NCBI RefSeq assembly: GCF_027923405.1
Contig: NZ_BQYI01000001.1
Span: 1,466,501-1,530,500 of the forward strand
DNA: 64,000 bases
Source of the DNA: Paenibacillus sp. YYML68
Lineage (GTDB): Bacteria > Bacillota > Bacilli > Paenibacillales > NBRC-103111
Reading direction: 5' to 3'
This document shows, piece by piece, positions 50,443 through 59,587 of the stretch; position 1 is the first letter of the stretch, and each line of letters begins with the position of its first letter. The translations under genes and the position numbers were made by a program. The notes beneath the pieces are model-generated. The model searched no databases. It was given only the letters and a program-made list of their open reading frames with translations, and was not told the origin of the DNA.

Positions 50443-51738
50443 TTACTTCTCCCTCGTCAGCTGCCCGAGCTCGATGAAATCGTGCTCCTGGCTGTACGCC
50501 GGAACGCCGTGGATGCCGACGTCGAGACCGACGAGCTCCTCGTCGCGGCTGACGCGTGTCGGGATGAAGCGCCCGATCAGCTTGAACGCGAGCCATGTCG
50601 TGCCGAAGCCCCAGACGATAATGACAGCAAGTCCGAGCGCCTGCACGCCGAGCAGCTGGAAGCCGCCGCCGTAGAATAGTCCGGTGTAGCCTTGTCCGAG
50701 CTCGCCGATCAGCTCCGGCTGGGCGAACAGGCCGACAGCGAGTGTGCCGATGCTGCCGCTGACGCCGTGTACGGCGAATGCGCCGACCGGATCGTCGATG
50801 CGGCGGGATTCGAGGTATTCGGTCGCGAATACCATCGCGATGCCGCAGACGGCGCCGATCAAGATCGCGGCAGCGCTGCTGACGAACGCGCAGCCTGCGG
50901 TGATGCCGACGAGGCCGGCAAGAGAACCGTTGATGACCATCGGCGGGTCGGATTTGCGGTAGCGGAACATGGTGAACAAGATACAAGTCGCACAGCCCGA
51001 CGCTGCGGCGAGCATCGTCGTCACGGCGATATGGCCGATGGCGCCGTTCGTCGCGCTGAGCGTACTGCCCGAGTTGAAGCCGAACCAGCCGAACCATAGG
51101 ATGAATGCGCCAACAGAGGCGAGTGGCAGATTGGACGGCGGCACGATGTTCGCGACGCCCTTGTCCGTGAACTTGCCGATCCGCGGTCCGATGATCATCG
51201 CAGCTGCCAGCGCAGCGAAGCCGCCAAGCGCGTGGATCGTAGCGGAGCCTGCGAAGTCGATCATGCCGAGGCCGCCGAGCCAGCCGCCTACGCTCCATAC
51301 CCAGTGTCCAGCGATCGGATAGATGAAGCCGGTCATTGCGACGGTGAACAATATGTAGGCGTGGAAGTTAATGCGCTCGGCCACCGCACCCGATACGATC
51401 GAGATGACGGCGATGACGAAGGCGCATTGGAACAGCCAGTACGTGTCGTGACTGATCGTTAAGTCGATGTGTGACAGATCCCCTTGCATGAAGAAGCCGG
51501 ATGTGCCGATCATTCCTGCGAAGTCTTTCCCGTACATGAGTCCGAAGCCGAAGAAGAAGAAGATTAGGGCTCCGAAGGCGATGTCCACGAATACCTTCAT
51601 AATGATGCTGACAGCGTTCTTCTGTCTGACGAACCCGGCCTCCAGCAAGGCGAAGCCGCCCTCCATCAGCAAAATCATGGCTGCCGTCAGCACGACCCAG
51701 ATCGTATCCAAACCGCTCTGCAGCGCGGTCAAATCCAT
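50443..51738 (-). CDS. amt: Ammonium transporter, Amt/NrgA family
   Basis: 431 residues with about 11 membrane helices. Family marks: MEGGFALLEAGFVRQKNAV, AGHWVWSVGGWLG, DFAGSATIHALGGFAAL, LWFGWFGFNSGS and VHGVSGSIGTLAVGLF, which carry the conserved conducting His residues. Imports ammonium under nitrogen limitation. ATG 51738 is preferred over GTG 51747, as GAGGAG lies about 10 bases upstream. A TnrA/GlnR-type box sits upstream of the promoter. No glnB/nrgB-type gene follows in the window, unlike the nrgAB operon of B. subtilis. Confidence 0.95.
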   Translation of the reverse strand: MDLTALQSGLDTIWVVLTAAMILLMEGGFALLEAGFVRQKNAVSIIMKVFVDIAFGALIFFFFGFGLMYGKDFAGMIGTSGFFMQGDLSHIDLTISHDTYWLFQCAFVIAVISIVSGAVAERINFHAYILFTVAMTGFIYPIAGHWVWSVGGWLGGLGMIDFAGSATIHALGGFAALAAAMIIGPRIGKFTDKGVANIVPPSNLPLASVGAFILWFGWFGFNSGSTLSATNGAIGHIAVTTMLAAASGCATCILFTMFRYRKSDPPMVINGSLAGLVGITAGCAFVSSAAAILIGAVCGIAMVFATEYLESRRIDDPVGAFAVHGVSGSIGTLAVGLFAQPELIGELGQGYTGLFYGGGFQLLGVQALGLAVIIVWGFGTTWLAFKLIGRFIPTRVSRDEELVGLDVGIHGVPAYSQEHDFIELGQLTREK

Positions 51739-51785
51739 ACATGTCACTCCTCGTTTTGATTAGGATTAAGCGTTTTCGCTTTCCA

Positions 51786-51839
51786 ATTATAGATGGCGCC
51801 TGACAAGTATGTCAACGACAAACGTAAGAATAATTAACA
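51786..51839 (-). promoter_or_regulatory. amt promoter with TnrA/GlnR-type box
   Basis: Minus strand TTGACA (51815-51810), 18-base spacer, TATAAT (51791-51786). Upstream, TGTTAATTATTCTTACG (51839-51823) matches TGTNA-N7-TNACA at all but one position. Its centre is about 52 bases before the expected start site, like the TnrA site of B. subtilis nrgA. The rest of 51840-52084 holds nothing supported. Confidence 0.7.
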
Positions 51840-52084
51840 CCAGTTTAATAGCTGAGAACTATTAATTAACTTAACATGCATTGTCAGGTGCAAATGGTGT
51901 GCTCACTTGTATAACTCTCACTAATATTCTGCGCATTCGGTGTATTTAGACGCTCTGCGTCGTATTCCAGCATAATTTTACCTAAACATGTCCATCCTAT
52001 TACTGCATCATACAAAACCAATAAACTCAATACATCGACGGTCTTGCGCATAAGCCTAGCCGATCGTAGGAGGAGAGATCCGCG

Positions 52085-52498
52085 ATGATACCGCTGCAAT
52101 CTACAATTACAGGCCGCGAGGAGGCCTTTGACGCTGTACGAGAATATTTGCATGGGATGGAGTTCGCGCTCGGAGGGAACTGGGATTACGAGCATGGCAG
52201 CTTCGATCGGTACCTCGATGAGGCGCATAAGGTGTGGCTGAGGCTGCCGTTCGAGGTGACACACGGGGTGCTCGACGGTGATACACCGGAGACAGGGGCG
52301 ATCGTGCAATTCGGCTCTCCGTTCGTGCTGAAGCATATATATAATGAAGGCTTGGACAGCGAGGCGCAGATTCGAACGTATGGAGCGCTCCTCGACCAAT
52401 TCTCATCACCTCTCGATAGTGATGCTCCGGTTGAAGACAAGTGGGTGAAGGAAGCGAAGGAGCTGCTGCACAGGGTGGAGAGCACCTGGCTTCAGTAG
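52085..52498 (+). CDS. YugN-like protein
   Basis: 137 residues similar in layout to B. subtilis YugN (DUF-type family of unknown function): GNWDYEHGSFDRYLD, LRLPFEVTHGVLDGD and VQFGSPFVLKHIYNEGLD. Cytoplasmic, no membrane segment. ATG 52085 follows AGGAGGAGAG. Monocistronic between amt (divergent) and htrA. Only the family resemblance is claimed. Confidence 0.8.
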   Translation: MIPLQSTITGREEAFDAVREYLHGMEFALGGNWDYEHGSFDRYLDEAHKVWLRLPFEVTHGVLDGDTPETGAIVQFGSPFVLKHIYNEGLDSEAQIRTYGALLDQFSSPLDSDAPVEDKWVKEAKELLHRVESTWLQ

Positions 52499-52634
52499 AG
52501 ATACTGGAGTGTGCATTCACGTACGACTACTTATTAATATGTAATGAAGGGAAGCCAGTGGAGTCGACATGTATCCGCTGGCTTTTGTCGCCTATGCACG
52601 AAAAAATATACTTTTAGCTTCGCTTTACCTTCTT

Positions 52635-52669
52635 TTAATGTTCAGTTAAGGTTCATCCTTCAATATAAG
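52635..52669 (+). promoter_or_regulatory. htrA promoter with direct repeats (probable response-regulator site)
   Basis: Two adjacent 11-base repeats, TTAATGTTCAG and TTAAGGTTCAT (52635-52656), overlap the -35 position of a TATAAG -10 box (52664-52669). An 11-base direct repeat over the -35 is the usual form of sites for OmpR/PhoB-type regulators, and such a regulator is encoded by the next gene. Confidence 0.55.
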
Positions 52670-52720
52670 TAGCATAGCAGCAAACGAAAACGAAACTTGA
52701 TCGAAGTGGAGGGAATGTAG

Positions 52721-54346
52721 ATGGACTTCAACAACAATAACAATAACCATAGCAATGGCGGCTCTAACGATAATAAGAACGGTGCGTACAATCCGTTCGA
52801 CGATTTCTTCCGCAGCTCAAGCGCGCGCGATGGGGATGCACGACAGTCGGATGATTCGGCCGCGCAGCAGCCGGCGTCCAGCTCGAGCGAGCGCGACGGT
52901 CAGCCTGCCGGCCGATCCTCGCACTACTTCGGCTACGGTCCATATACGCCGAGCGCAGGGGATACGACGGTGACGGGTGCTAGTGGCACGTCCTCGGTCG
53001 AAGTGACGCCGCCGAAGCCGGTGCGACCGCTGCAGACGAATTCAGCCGAGCCGTCGGCTCAAGCCGGTCAATGGCAGTTCAATCCGGCACCGAAGCGCGG
53101 CAGCAGCTTCCGCTCGATTTTCGCCTCGTTCATGGCGGGTGTAATCGTGGTCGGATCGCTCATGTTCGCCTCGGATAAGATGAACCTGTTCACCGGCGCG
53201 GAAGGCGTCATGAACGGCTCCAGCCCAGCAAGTGCGACCGCTCAGTCGGCTCTCGGAGGCTCGGGCAATGCGGGAGTTCGTCAGACTGCGTTCGACATGG
53301 AGCGTCCGAACAACATCTCCGGCATCGTCGAGCAGTCAAGTCCTGCTGTCGTGAAGATCGAGACGAAGGTGAAGGCGAAGAGTACGAGCCGCAGCGGCAG
53401 CTCGCTGTTCAACGACCCGTTCTTCCGACAGTTCTTCGGCGATGACTTCGGCATGACGCCGCCGAGCAACAATGACTCTGGACAGCTGCAGCCGGGCGGG
53501 ATGGGAACGGGCTTCATCTTCGAGAAGTCCGGCTACATTCTGACGAATGAGCACGTGATCGAGGGTGCGGATGAGATCTGGGTGTACGTACAGGGCTTCG
53601 AGAAGCCGTTCAAGGCTGAGTTGCTCGGCAACAGCTACGACCTCGACCTCGCGGCGCTGAAGATCACACCAGAGAATGGCAAAGACTTCCCGATGCTGCC
53701 GCTCGGCAATGCGGATGATCTGAATGTTGGGGACTGGGTCGTCGCGATCGGCAACCCGTACGGCTTCGACCATACGGTAACCGTCGGCGTGCTCAGTGCG
53801 AAGGAGCGTCCGATCAGCATTCCGGATGCGAACGGCACACGTAACTACAAGCATCTGCTGCAGACGGATGCTTCGATTAACCCAGGTAACTCGGGCGGAC
53901 CGCTCTTGAACTTGAACGGCGAGGTTATCGGCATCAATACGGCGGTCAGCGCGACAGCACAGGGCATCGGCTTCGCCATTCCGACGAGCACGATCTCGGC
54001 GGTGCTGGATAATCTGAAGAACAACATCAAGATTCCGAAGGAGCCACTGCCGTACATCGGCATCTCCATGCAGAATATCGATAAGGAATGGCTGAGTGAG
54101 CTGAAGCTGGACAGCACCGACGGTGCAATCGTCGCTCAGGTCGAGCGTAAGAGCCCGGCGTTCAGCGCAGGTATTCGTCCTTATGACGTCATCGTCGAGG
54201 TGAACGGCACGAAGGTGAAGACGTCGACGGAGATCAGCGAAGCGATCAAGAAGCTGAAGGTCGGTGATAAGGTGACGGTCGGCATTATGCGCGACGGTCA
54301 GAAGCAGTCGATTGAAGTCACGATTGGCAATCGCAACGCGGAGTAG
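52721..54346 (+). CDS. htrA: HtrA/DegP-like membrane serine protease
   Basis: 541 residues. A long polar N-terminal part (1-125, Asn/Ser/Gln-rich), one membrane helix (about 128-150), a trypsin-like protease with triad H278 (LTNEHVIEGADE), D309 (YDLDLAALK) and S391 (NPGNSGGPLLNL), then a PDZ domain (about 440-530; GIRPYDVIVEVNGTKV). It degrades misfolded proteins on the outer face of the membrane. ATG 52721 follows GTGGAGGGAATG. Repeats before its promoter suggest control by a two-component system such as the one that follows (CssRS-like logic; inference). Own terminator at 54361. Confidence 0.94.
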   Translation: MDFNNNNNNHSNGGSNDNKNGAYNPFDDFFRSSSARDGDARQSDDSAAQQPASSSSERDGQPAGRSSHYFGYGPYTPSAGDTTVTGASGTSSVEVTPPKPVRPLQTNSAEPSAQAGQWQFNPAPKRGSSFRSIFASFMAGVIVVGSLMFASDKMNLFTGAEGVMNGSSPASATAQSALGGSGNAGVRQTAFDMERPNNISGIVEQSSPAVVKIETKVKAKSTSRSGSSLFNDPFFRQFFGDDFGMTPPSNNDSGQLQPGGMGTGFIFEKSGYILTNEHVIEGADEIWVYVQGFEKPFKAELLGNSYDLDLAALKITPENGKDFPMLPLGNADDLNVGDWVVAIGNPYGFDHTVTVGVLSAKERPISIPDANGTRNYKHLLQTDASINPGNSGGPLLNLNGEVIGINTAVSATAQGIGFAIPTSTISAVLDNLKNNIKIPKEPLPYIGISMQNIDKEWLSELKLDSTDGAIVAQVERKSPAFSAGIRPYDVIVEVNGTKVKTSTEISEAIKKLKVGDKVTVGIMRDGQKQSIEVTIGNRNAE

Positions 54347-54360
54347 CAACTTCGAGTCAT

Positions 54361-54395
54361 GAAGCGGGGCAGCAGAGCGCCCTGCTTCTTTTTTT
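54361..54395 (+). terminator. Terminator of htrA
   Basis: GAAGCGGGGC pairs with GCCCTGCTTC, followed by TTTTTTT. Confidence 0.85.
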
Positions 54396-54454
54396 CACCC
54401 GACATGTTCGGTACAATAGAGGAAGAGATGGCTGGAGAGGGAAGGTGACTTGCG

Positions 54455-55147
54455 ATGCGCGAGAAGATCGTGGTGATCGATGATGATGAGAAAATTACGT
54501 CCATGCTGCGGCGCAGCCTGGCGTTCGAGGGATATACGGTGTTCACGGCGAATCACGGCGTCGAAGGACTGAAGTCGATTACGGAGAATGAGCCGCATGC
54601 GGTCATTCTCGATGTGATGATGCCGCAGCTGGACGGCTGGGAGGTCGTGCGCCGCATCCGCGAGGCGGGTCTTGAGGTGCCGGTGCTCATGCTAACGGCG
54701 AAGGATGAGGTGAGCGACCGGGTGAAGGGGCTCGATCTCGGTGCCGACGACTACCTCGTCAAGCCGTTCGCGCTGGAGGAGCTGCTCGCTCGGGTGCGCG
54801 TGCTGCTGCGGCGCAAGTCGCCGGACAAGCCGGAGGTGCAGACGAACAAGCTGACGTATCTGGACCTGTCGCTCGATCTCGATACGCGGGAGGTGTTCCG
54901 CGGCGGTCGTCTGGTGGAGCTGACGACGAAGGAGTTCGACCTCTTGCATCTGTTCATGCAGAATCCGCGGCGCGTGCTGTCGAGAGACATTATTATGGAA
55001 AAAGTATGGGGCTACGACTATAGCGGCGAATCGAACGTGCTCGAGGTGTACGTGGCGCTGCTCCGGCAGAAGACCGAGGAGCACGGTCACAAGCGTATCA
55101 TTCAGACCGTCCGCGGCGCGGGCTACGTGCTGAGAGGAGAAGGGTGA
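54455..55147 (+). CDS. OmpR-family response regulator
   Basis: 230 residues: receiver domain with phospho-acceptor D53 (VILDVMMPQLDGWE), acidic pocket VIDDDE and conserved LVKPF lysine; then a winged-helix DNA-binding domain (LTTKEFDLLHLFMQN, TVRGAGYVLRGE). ATG 54455 follows AGAGGGAAGGTGAC. The stop codon is 1 base before the kinase start, so they are cotranslated. Probable target: its own neighbourhood, as the htrA promoter carries OmpR-type direct repeats. Confidence 0.95.
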   Translation: MREKIVVIDDDEKITSMLRRSLAFEGYTVFTANHGVEGLKSITENEPHAVILDVMMPQLDGWEVVRRIREAGLEVPVLMLTAKDEVSDRVKGLDLGADDYLVKPFALEELLARVRVLLRRKSPDKPEVQTNKLTYLDLSLDLDTREVFRGGRLVELTTKEFDLLHLFMQNPRRVLSRDIIMEKVWGYDYSGESNVLEVYVALLRQKTEEHGHKRIIQTVRGAGYVLRGEG

Positions 55148-55148
55148 C

Positions 55149-56696
55149 ATGTCGATCCGCATGCGCCTGACGCTGTGGTACACAGGGATATTGACCGCTA
55201 CCCTGCTTGTGCTGGCGATCGGCTTCTATTTCTTCATGAACTACATCATGTACAGCAGTCTGAAGTCAGAGCTGAAGAGCGAGGCGGAGTACGTGCTCCC
55301 CCGCATTCGCGCGTTGCCGACCGTATCGTCGCAGGGCTTCAGCTTCAACTTCGAGCTGGAGGGGCGCAATTCGATTCGCAGCGGCAAGCTGCAGCTTCAG
55401 GTCGTTAACCTGCAGGATGGGCGCAAATTCCGCTCGAATGATCTCATTGAAGCGGATTTGGAGCTTCCGGGTGTGTCACCGGCCAAGGTTGCGTGCGTGC
55501 TGAGGGGGTCTTGTGCGTTTCAGAAGGTCAAGGTAGATGGCAATGATTTCCTTATTCATTATACACCGCTGTTCGCCTCGTCGCTGTTCGGCTCGTCCGA
55601 TGAGCCGATCGGCATGCTGCAGGCGGCGTATTTCGTCGGCAATTACGAGCGTGTATTCGTCATTCTCCGGCTCGTACTGACGATTACGATGCTGCTGATC
55701 ATCGTGCTGGCGGCATCGGTCGGTTGGTTCTTAGCGCGCAAGGCGCTTCGTCCGATCGAGCGGCTGGTGGAGGCGACGAATCGGATTGAGAAAGGAACCG
55801 ACCTGCAGCGCCGCATCGAATATGACGGTCCGCCCGACGAGATCGGCGTGCTGACCGATACGATCAACGGTATGTTAAGCCGGCTGCAGCACACCTACAC
55901 CGAGCTGGAGGAGGCGTACAGCGCCCAGCGTCGGTTCGTATCCGACGCCTCGCATGAGCTGCGGACGCCGCTGACGACGATTCGCGGCAATGTGGAGCTG
56001 CTGGAGAAGGTGTGGAACCAGACGCTGCAGCGTTCATCGGCGCCAGATTCGGGTATGTCCTCGGTCGAGCTCAGTCTGGAGGCGATGCGGGACATTTCCG
56101 GTGAGGCGGAGCGGATGTCGCGTCTTGTGAACGATCTGCTCGCGCTGGCTCGCGCCGATGCCGGGTTCCAGATGGCGAAGGCGGAGCTCGAGCTGAGGCC
56201 GCTCTTGGAGGACGCCGCGCGCAAGGCGCACATGCTGCCGCGTACGGTGGAATGGATCGTTGGTGATCTGTCCGCCGCTGCAGGTGTGCGGATCATCGGC
56301 AATCGGGACTATATGCAGCAGCTTCTGTTTATTTTCATCGAGAATGCGTTCAAGTACACGGAGCACGGCTACGTGAAGCTCGATGCGCTGCGCCATGGCG
56401 GTCAGATTGGTATCCGTATCGAGGATAGTGGCATCGGGATGGATGAGCAGGAGGTGCCGCACATCTTCGACCGCTTCTATCGGGCGGATGTGTCGAGGGG
56501 GATGAAGTCTGGTACCGGACTCGGTTTGTCGATCGCGAGGTGGATTATCGATGAGCATGGGGGCTCGATTGAGGTGAATACGGCTAAGGACGAGGGCTCG
56601 ACCTTCACGCTGTGGTTCCCGATTGTCGAGTCGAGGGTGCTAGAGGCGGACGCAGAGCATGCGAGCCATTCCCTCACAGAAGGAGATCGGGTATAA
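55149..56696 (+). CDS. Sensor histidine kinase
   Basis: 515 residues. Two membrane helices (about 8-35 and 175-197) flank an extracellular region of about 140 residues; HAMP follows ([18 protein letters not shown]), then the dimerisation motif [15 protein letters not shown] with H269, and the ATPase domain (N-box [33 protein letters not shown]). All boxes intact. Partner of the preceding regulator. Resembles CssS/ArlS-like sensors; the sensed signal is unknown, with envelope stress suggested by htrA. Confidence 0.95.
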   Translation: MSIRMRLTLWYTGILTATLLVLAIGFYFFMNYIMYSSLKSELKSEAEYVLPRIRALPTVSSQGFSFNFELEGRNSIRSGKLQLQVVNLQDGRKFRSNDLIEADLELPGVSPAKVACVLRGSCAFQKVKVDGNDFLIHYTPLFASSLFGSSDEPIGMLQAAYFVGNYERVFVILRLVLTITMLLIIVLAASVGWFLARKALRPIERLVEATNRIEKGTDLQRRIEYDGPPDEIGVLTDTINGMLSRLQHTYTELEEAYSAQRRFVSDASHELRTPLTTIRGNVELLEKVWNQTLQRSSAPDSGMSSVELSLEAMRDISGEAERMSRLVNDLLALARADAGFQMAKAELELRPLLEDAARKAHMLPRTVEWIVGDLSAAAGVRIIGNRDYMQQLLFIFIENAFKYTEHGYVKLDALRHGGQIGIRIEDSGIGMDEQEVPHIFDRFYRADVSRGMKSGTGLGLSIARWIIDEHGGSIEVNTAKDEGSTFTLWFPIVESRVLEADAEHASHSLTEGDRV

Positions 56697-56697
56697 T
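56692..56697 (+). promoter_or_regulatory. Possible -10 box of ispH
   Basis: TATAAT at 56692-56697, overlapping the kinase stop codon; the -35 region (TTCCCT) is weak. Confidence 0.35.
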
Positions 56698-56733
56698 GAG
56701 GGAATGAACTTTGCCGGGAAGGACGGTGTACCT

Positions 56734-57693
56734 ATGGACGTGATCAAAATATCGCCGAGAGGCTACTGCTACGGCGTCGTCGATGCGATGGCGCTGGCGA
56801 TGCAAACTGCGAAAAATTTCAACCTGCCAAGGCCGATCTACATTCTCGGTATGATTGTGCACAACGCGCACGTGACCGAGTTCTTCGAGAAGGAGGGCGT
56901 CATTACGCTGGATGGCCCGAACCGACTCGAGATTCTGGAGAAGATCGATAAGGGGACGGTCATCTTCACCGCGCATGGCGTATCGCCCGAGGTGCGTAAG
57001 CGTGCCCGCGAGCGCGGACTGTCGATCGTCGACGCAACGTGCCCGGATGTGACGAAGACGCATGACCTCATTCGTGAGAAGACGAGTGAAGGCTACCATA
57101 TTATCTATATTGGCAAAAAAGGCCACCCCGAGCCCGAAGGCGCTGTCGGCGTCGCGCCGGACCATGTCCATCTGATCGAGAAGCTGGAGGAGATCGACGG
57201 ACTGACGCTCACGAGCGAGCGCATCGTCATCACGAACCAGACGACGATGTCCCAGTGGGACATCAAGCACATCATGAACCGTCTGCTCGAGAAGTTCCCG
57301 CAGGCGGAGATCCACAACGAGATCTGCCTTGCGACACAGGTGCGCCAGGAGGCGGTGGCCGAGCAGGCGAAGGGAGCCGATCTTGTCATCGTCGTCGGCG
57401 ATCCGCGCAGCAACAACTCGAACCGGCTGGCGCAGGTGTCGGAGGAGATCGCGGGCGTGAAGGCGCATCGGATCTCGGACTTGTCCGAGCTGAAGCGGGA
57501 GTGGCTTGAGTCAGTGCGGCGCGTGGCCGTTACGAGCGGCGCCTCGACGCCGACGCCGATCACGAAGGAAGTGATCTCGTATCTTGAGCAATACGACGAG
57601 AACGATCCGTCGACGTGGGAGATTCGCCGAACGGTGAACATGGACCGTCTCATTCCGACCGTGAGGACGAAGGCGGGCGCGGAGCAGGGGTAG
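56734..57693 (+). CDS. ispH: 4-hydroxy-3-methylbut-2-enyl diphosphate reductase
   Basis: Last enzyme of the MEP isoprenoid pathway, making IPP and DMAPP with a 4Fe-4S cluster. Cluster ligands C12 (RGYCYGVV), C103 (DATCPDVTK) and C198 (NEICLATQ) are present, as are the substrate-binding [17 protein letters not shown] and [13 protein letters not shown]. 319 residues. ATG 56734 is chosen since GGGAAGGACGG lies about 9 bases upstream; reading frames extending to 56659 would overlap the kinase end. Ends in a small tail typical of Bacilli. Confidence 0.96.
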   Translation: MDVIKISPRGYCYGVVDAMALAMQTAKNFNLPRPIYILGMIVHNAHVTEFFEKEGVITLDGPNRLEILEKIDKGTVIFTAHGVSPEVRKRARERGLSIVDATCPDVTKTHDLIREKTSEGYHIIYIGKKGHPEPEGAVGVAPDHVHLIEKLEEIDGLTLTSERIVITNQTTMSQWDIKHIMNRLLEKFPQAEIHNEICLATQVRQEAVAEQAKGADLVIVVGDPRSNNSNRLAQVSEEIAGVKAHRISDLSELKREWLESVRRVAVTSGASTPTPITKEVISYLEQYDENDPSTWEIRRTVNMDRLIPTVRTKAGAEQG

Positions 57694-57914
57694 CGTGAGT
57701 CTGGTGCGGGCCGGCGGCCGCGGAGCAGGGGTAATGTGCGCTAAGTGAGACCGTTTTCATCAGAATCCGAACGTTCGGTGTATCGCTCATTTTCGTGTAA
57801 AGCTTGGTTTTGTGGAAAATATAGGAATGTTGGAGCTAGAGCTTGGCGCTTTTGCACGAATTGCAGAGCGTCAAGCTCGTTTTATGTCGAAAATGTGAAC
57901 TTAACCCAAAAAGG

Positions 57915-57952
57915 TGTGAGCATACCTTACACATGCATAAAAAATACCTTAC
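57915..57952 (+). promoter_or_regulatory. GlnR/TnrA-type boxes before glnA
   Basis: TGTGAGCATACCTTACA (57915-57931) matches TGTNA-N7-TNACA exactly; a second, half-conserved copy ends in TTACA at 57948-57952, about two helix turns downstream. They lie just upstream of the glnA promoter. The rest of the 57694-57910 gap holds only a short direct repeat (GCGGAGCAGGGGTA twice). Confidence 0.8.
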
Positions 57953-57959
57953 ATAAGTA

Positions 57960-57989
57960 TTGACGATTAATGCCGAATAGTTTTATAAT
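57960..57989 (+). promoter_or_regulatory. Promoter of glnA
   Basis: TTGACG at 57960-57965, 18-base spacer, TATAAT at 57984-57989. Confidence 0.65.
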
Positions 57990-58070
57990 AACCACATATT
58001 CAAGGGAAAACTTGAACAATCTTCGTTTAAACAGCCGATAATGTTCGGAATTTAGGAGGTAACCGAGTCC

Positions 58071-59495
58071 ATGTCAGTTCAAAATGTATTGAACCTTATT
58101 CAAGAAAAAGGTATCGAGTGGGTAGATTTCCGTTTTGTTGATCTGAACGGCCGTGCACACCATATTTCTTTGCCAGCAGTAGAAGTAGAAGAAGCAACGT
58201 TCGAGAACGGCGTAGCATTCGACGGCTCTTCCATCGTAGGCTTCCGCGGAATCGAAGAGTCCGATATGGTTATGCTTCCAGATACAGAGTCCGTATACGT
58301 GGACCCTTTCACAGCGCATCCGACGCTGATCGTAATGTGTTCCATCCACACGCCGGACGGCGCTCGTTATGAGCGTGACCCGCGCGGTATTGCTCAGAAG
58401 GCTGAAGAGTACTTGCAGAAGGCAGGCGTTGGTACGGCAGCATTCTTCGCGCCTGAGTCCGAGTTTTTCATCTTCGACGAAGTTCGCTTCGAGAGCAAGC
58501 AAAACAGCTCCACTTACTTCGTAGATTCCGAAGAAGCTCACTGGAACTCGAACCGTAAGGAAGAGGGCGGCAACCTGGGCTTCAAGGTCGGCCACAAGGG
58601 CGGCTATGTGCCAGTAGCTCCAACGGATACACAGCAGGACATCCGTTCGGAAATGTGCCGTCTGCTGATGGAAGCTGGTCTTCGCATCGAGCGCCATCAC
58701 CACGAAGTAGCGACTGCAGGTCAAGGCGAGATCAACTTCCGCTTCGACACGCTGACGAAGACAGCCGACAACCTGATGAAATACAAGTACATCGTTCAGA
58801 ACACAGCTCGCCAGTACGGCAAGGTGGCTACATTCATGCCGAAGCCGCTGTTTGGTGACAACGGTAGCGGTATGCACGTTCACCAGTCCATCTTCAACGG
58901 CGACGAGCCTTTGTTCTATGACAAAAACGGCTACGCAAACCTGAGCGAAATGGCGATCCACTACATCGGTGGTATCCTGTACCATGCTCCAGCTCTGATC
59001 GCGTTGACGAACCCGAGCACGAACTCCTTCAAGCGTCTGGTTCCTGGCTACGAAGCACCAGTTAACCTGGTATTCTCCAAGGGTAACCGTTCCGCAGCAG
59101 TTCGTATTCCAGTTGCTGCTGTTACGCCGAAGGGCTGCCGTATCGAGTTCCGTACACCGGACAGCACAGCTAACCCTTACCTTGCATTCGCAGCGATGCT
59201 GCTTGCAGGTCTTGACGGTATCAAGAAGAAGATCGATCCTCGTGAGCTTGGCTACGGACCTTTCGACAAGAACATCTACGAGCTGTCCGATGCTGAGAAG
59301 AAGGAAATCCGCAGCGTACCTGGCACACTCGACGAAGCTCTCAACGCGCTTGAGGCTGACTATGAGTTCCTGACAGAGGGCGGCGTATTCACGAAGGACT
59401 TCATCGACAACTACGTTGCACTGAAGCGTGACGAGGCGAAAGCTGTATCGATCCGCATTCATCCGCACGAGTTCTCCCTGTACTTCGATCTGTAA
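58071..59495 (+). CDS. glnA: Type I glutamine synthetase, long (GSI-beta-like) form
   Basis: Makes glutamine from glutamate and ammonia. 474 residues, against about 444 for the usual Bacillus GSI-alpha. Motifs: FDGSSIVGF, FFAPESEFFIF, HHHEVATAGQGEINFRF, GDNGSGMHVHQS, and the C-terminal region FDKNIYELSDAEKKEI followed by PGTLDEALNALE, which matches the GSI-beta segment bearing the adenylylation tyrosine. glnR does not precede it; two GlnR-type boxes do. Start ATG 58071 follows TAGGAGGTAACC. Codon use is richer in A/T third positions than neighbours, as in highly expressed or transferred genes. Confidence 0.95.
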   Translation: MSVQNVLNLIQEKGIEWVDFRFVDLNGRAHHISLPAVEVEEATFENGVAFDGSSIVGFRGIEESDMVMLPDTESVYVDPFTAHPTLIVMCSIHTPDGARYERDPRGIAQKAEEYLQKAGVGTAAFFAPESEFFIFDEVRFESKQNSSTYFVDSEEAHWNSNRKEEGGNLGFKVGHKGGYVPVAPTDTQQDIRSEMCRLLMEAGLRIERHHHEVATAGQGEINFRFDTLTKTADNLMKYKYIVQNTARQYGKVATFMPKPLFGDNGSGMHVHQSIFNGDEPLFYDKNGYANLSEMAIHYIGGILYHAPALIALTNPSTNSFKRLVPGYEAPVNLVFSKGNRSAAVRIPVAAVTPKGCRIEFRTPDSTANPYLAFAAMLLAGLDGIKKKIDPRELGYGPFDKNIYELSDAEKKEIRSVPGTLDEALNALEADYEFLTEGGVFTKDFIDNYVALKRDEAKAVSIRIHPHEFSLYFDL

Positions 59496-59520
59496 GACTC
59501 AGCACTTATATGATAAATAC

Positions 59521-59563
59521 AGAGCGTACACTTTGAGCATTCAAGGTGTACGCTCTTTTTTGT
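59521..59563 (+). terminator. Terminator of glnA
   Basis: AGAGCGTACACTTTGA pairs with TCAAGGTGTACGCTCT, followed by TTTTTTG. The GCGTACGCT-like arm reappears in the repeats that follow. Confidence 0.9.
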
Positions 59564-59587
59564 GCGTGCGGAGAAGGAGGTGGGGGG

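Noticed and set aside
58074-59468. 464-codon open frame antisense to almost all of glnA
   Set aside because: It follows codon bias of the glnA sense strand; there is no start signal, no recognisable domain, and the protein is Cys/Val/Arg-rich as expected for an antisense shadow.
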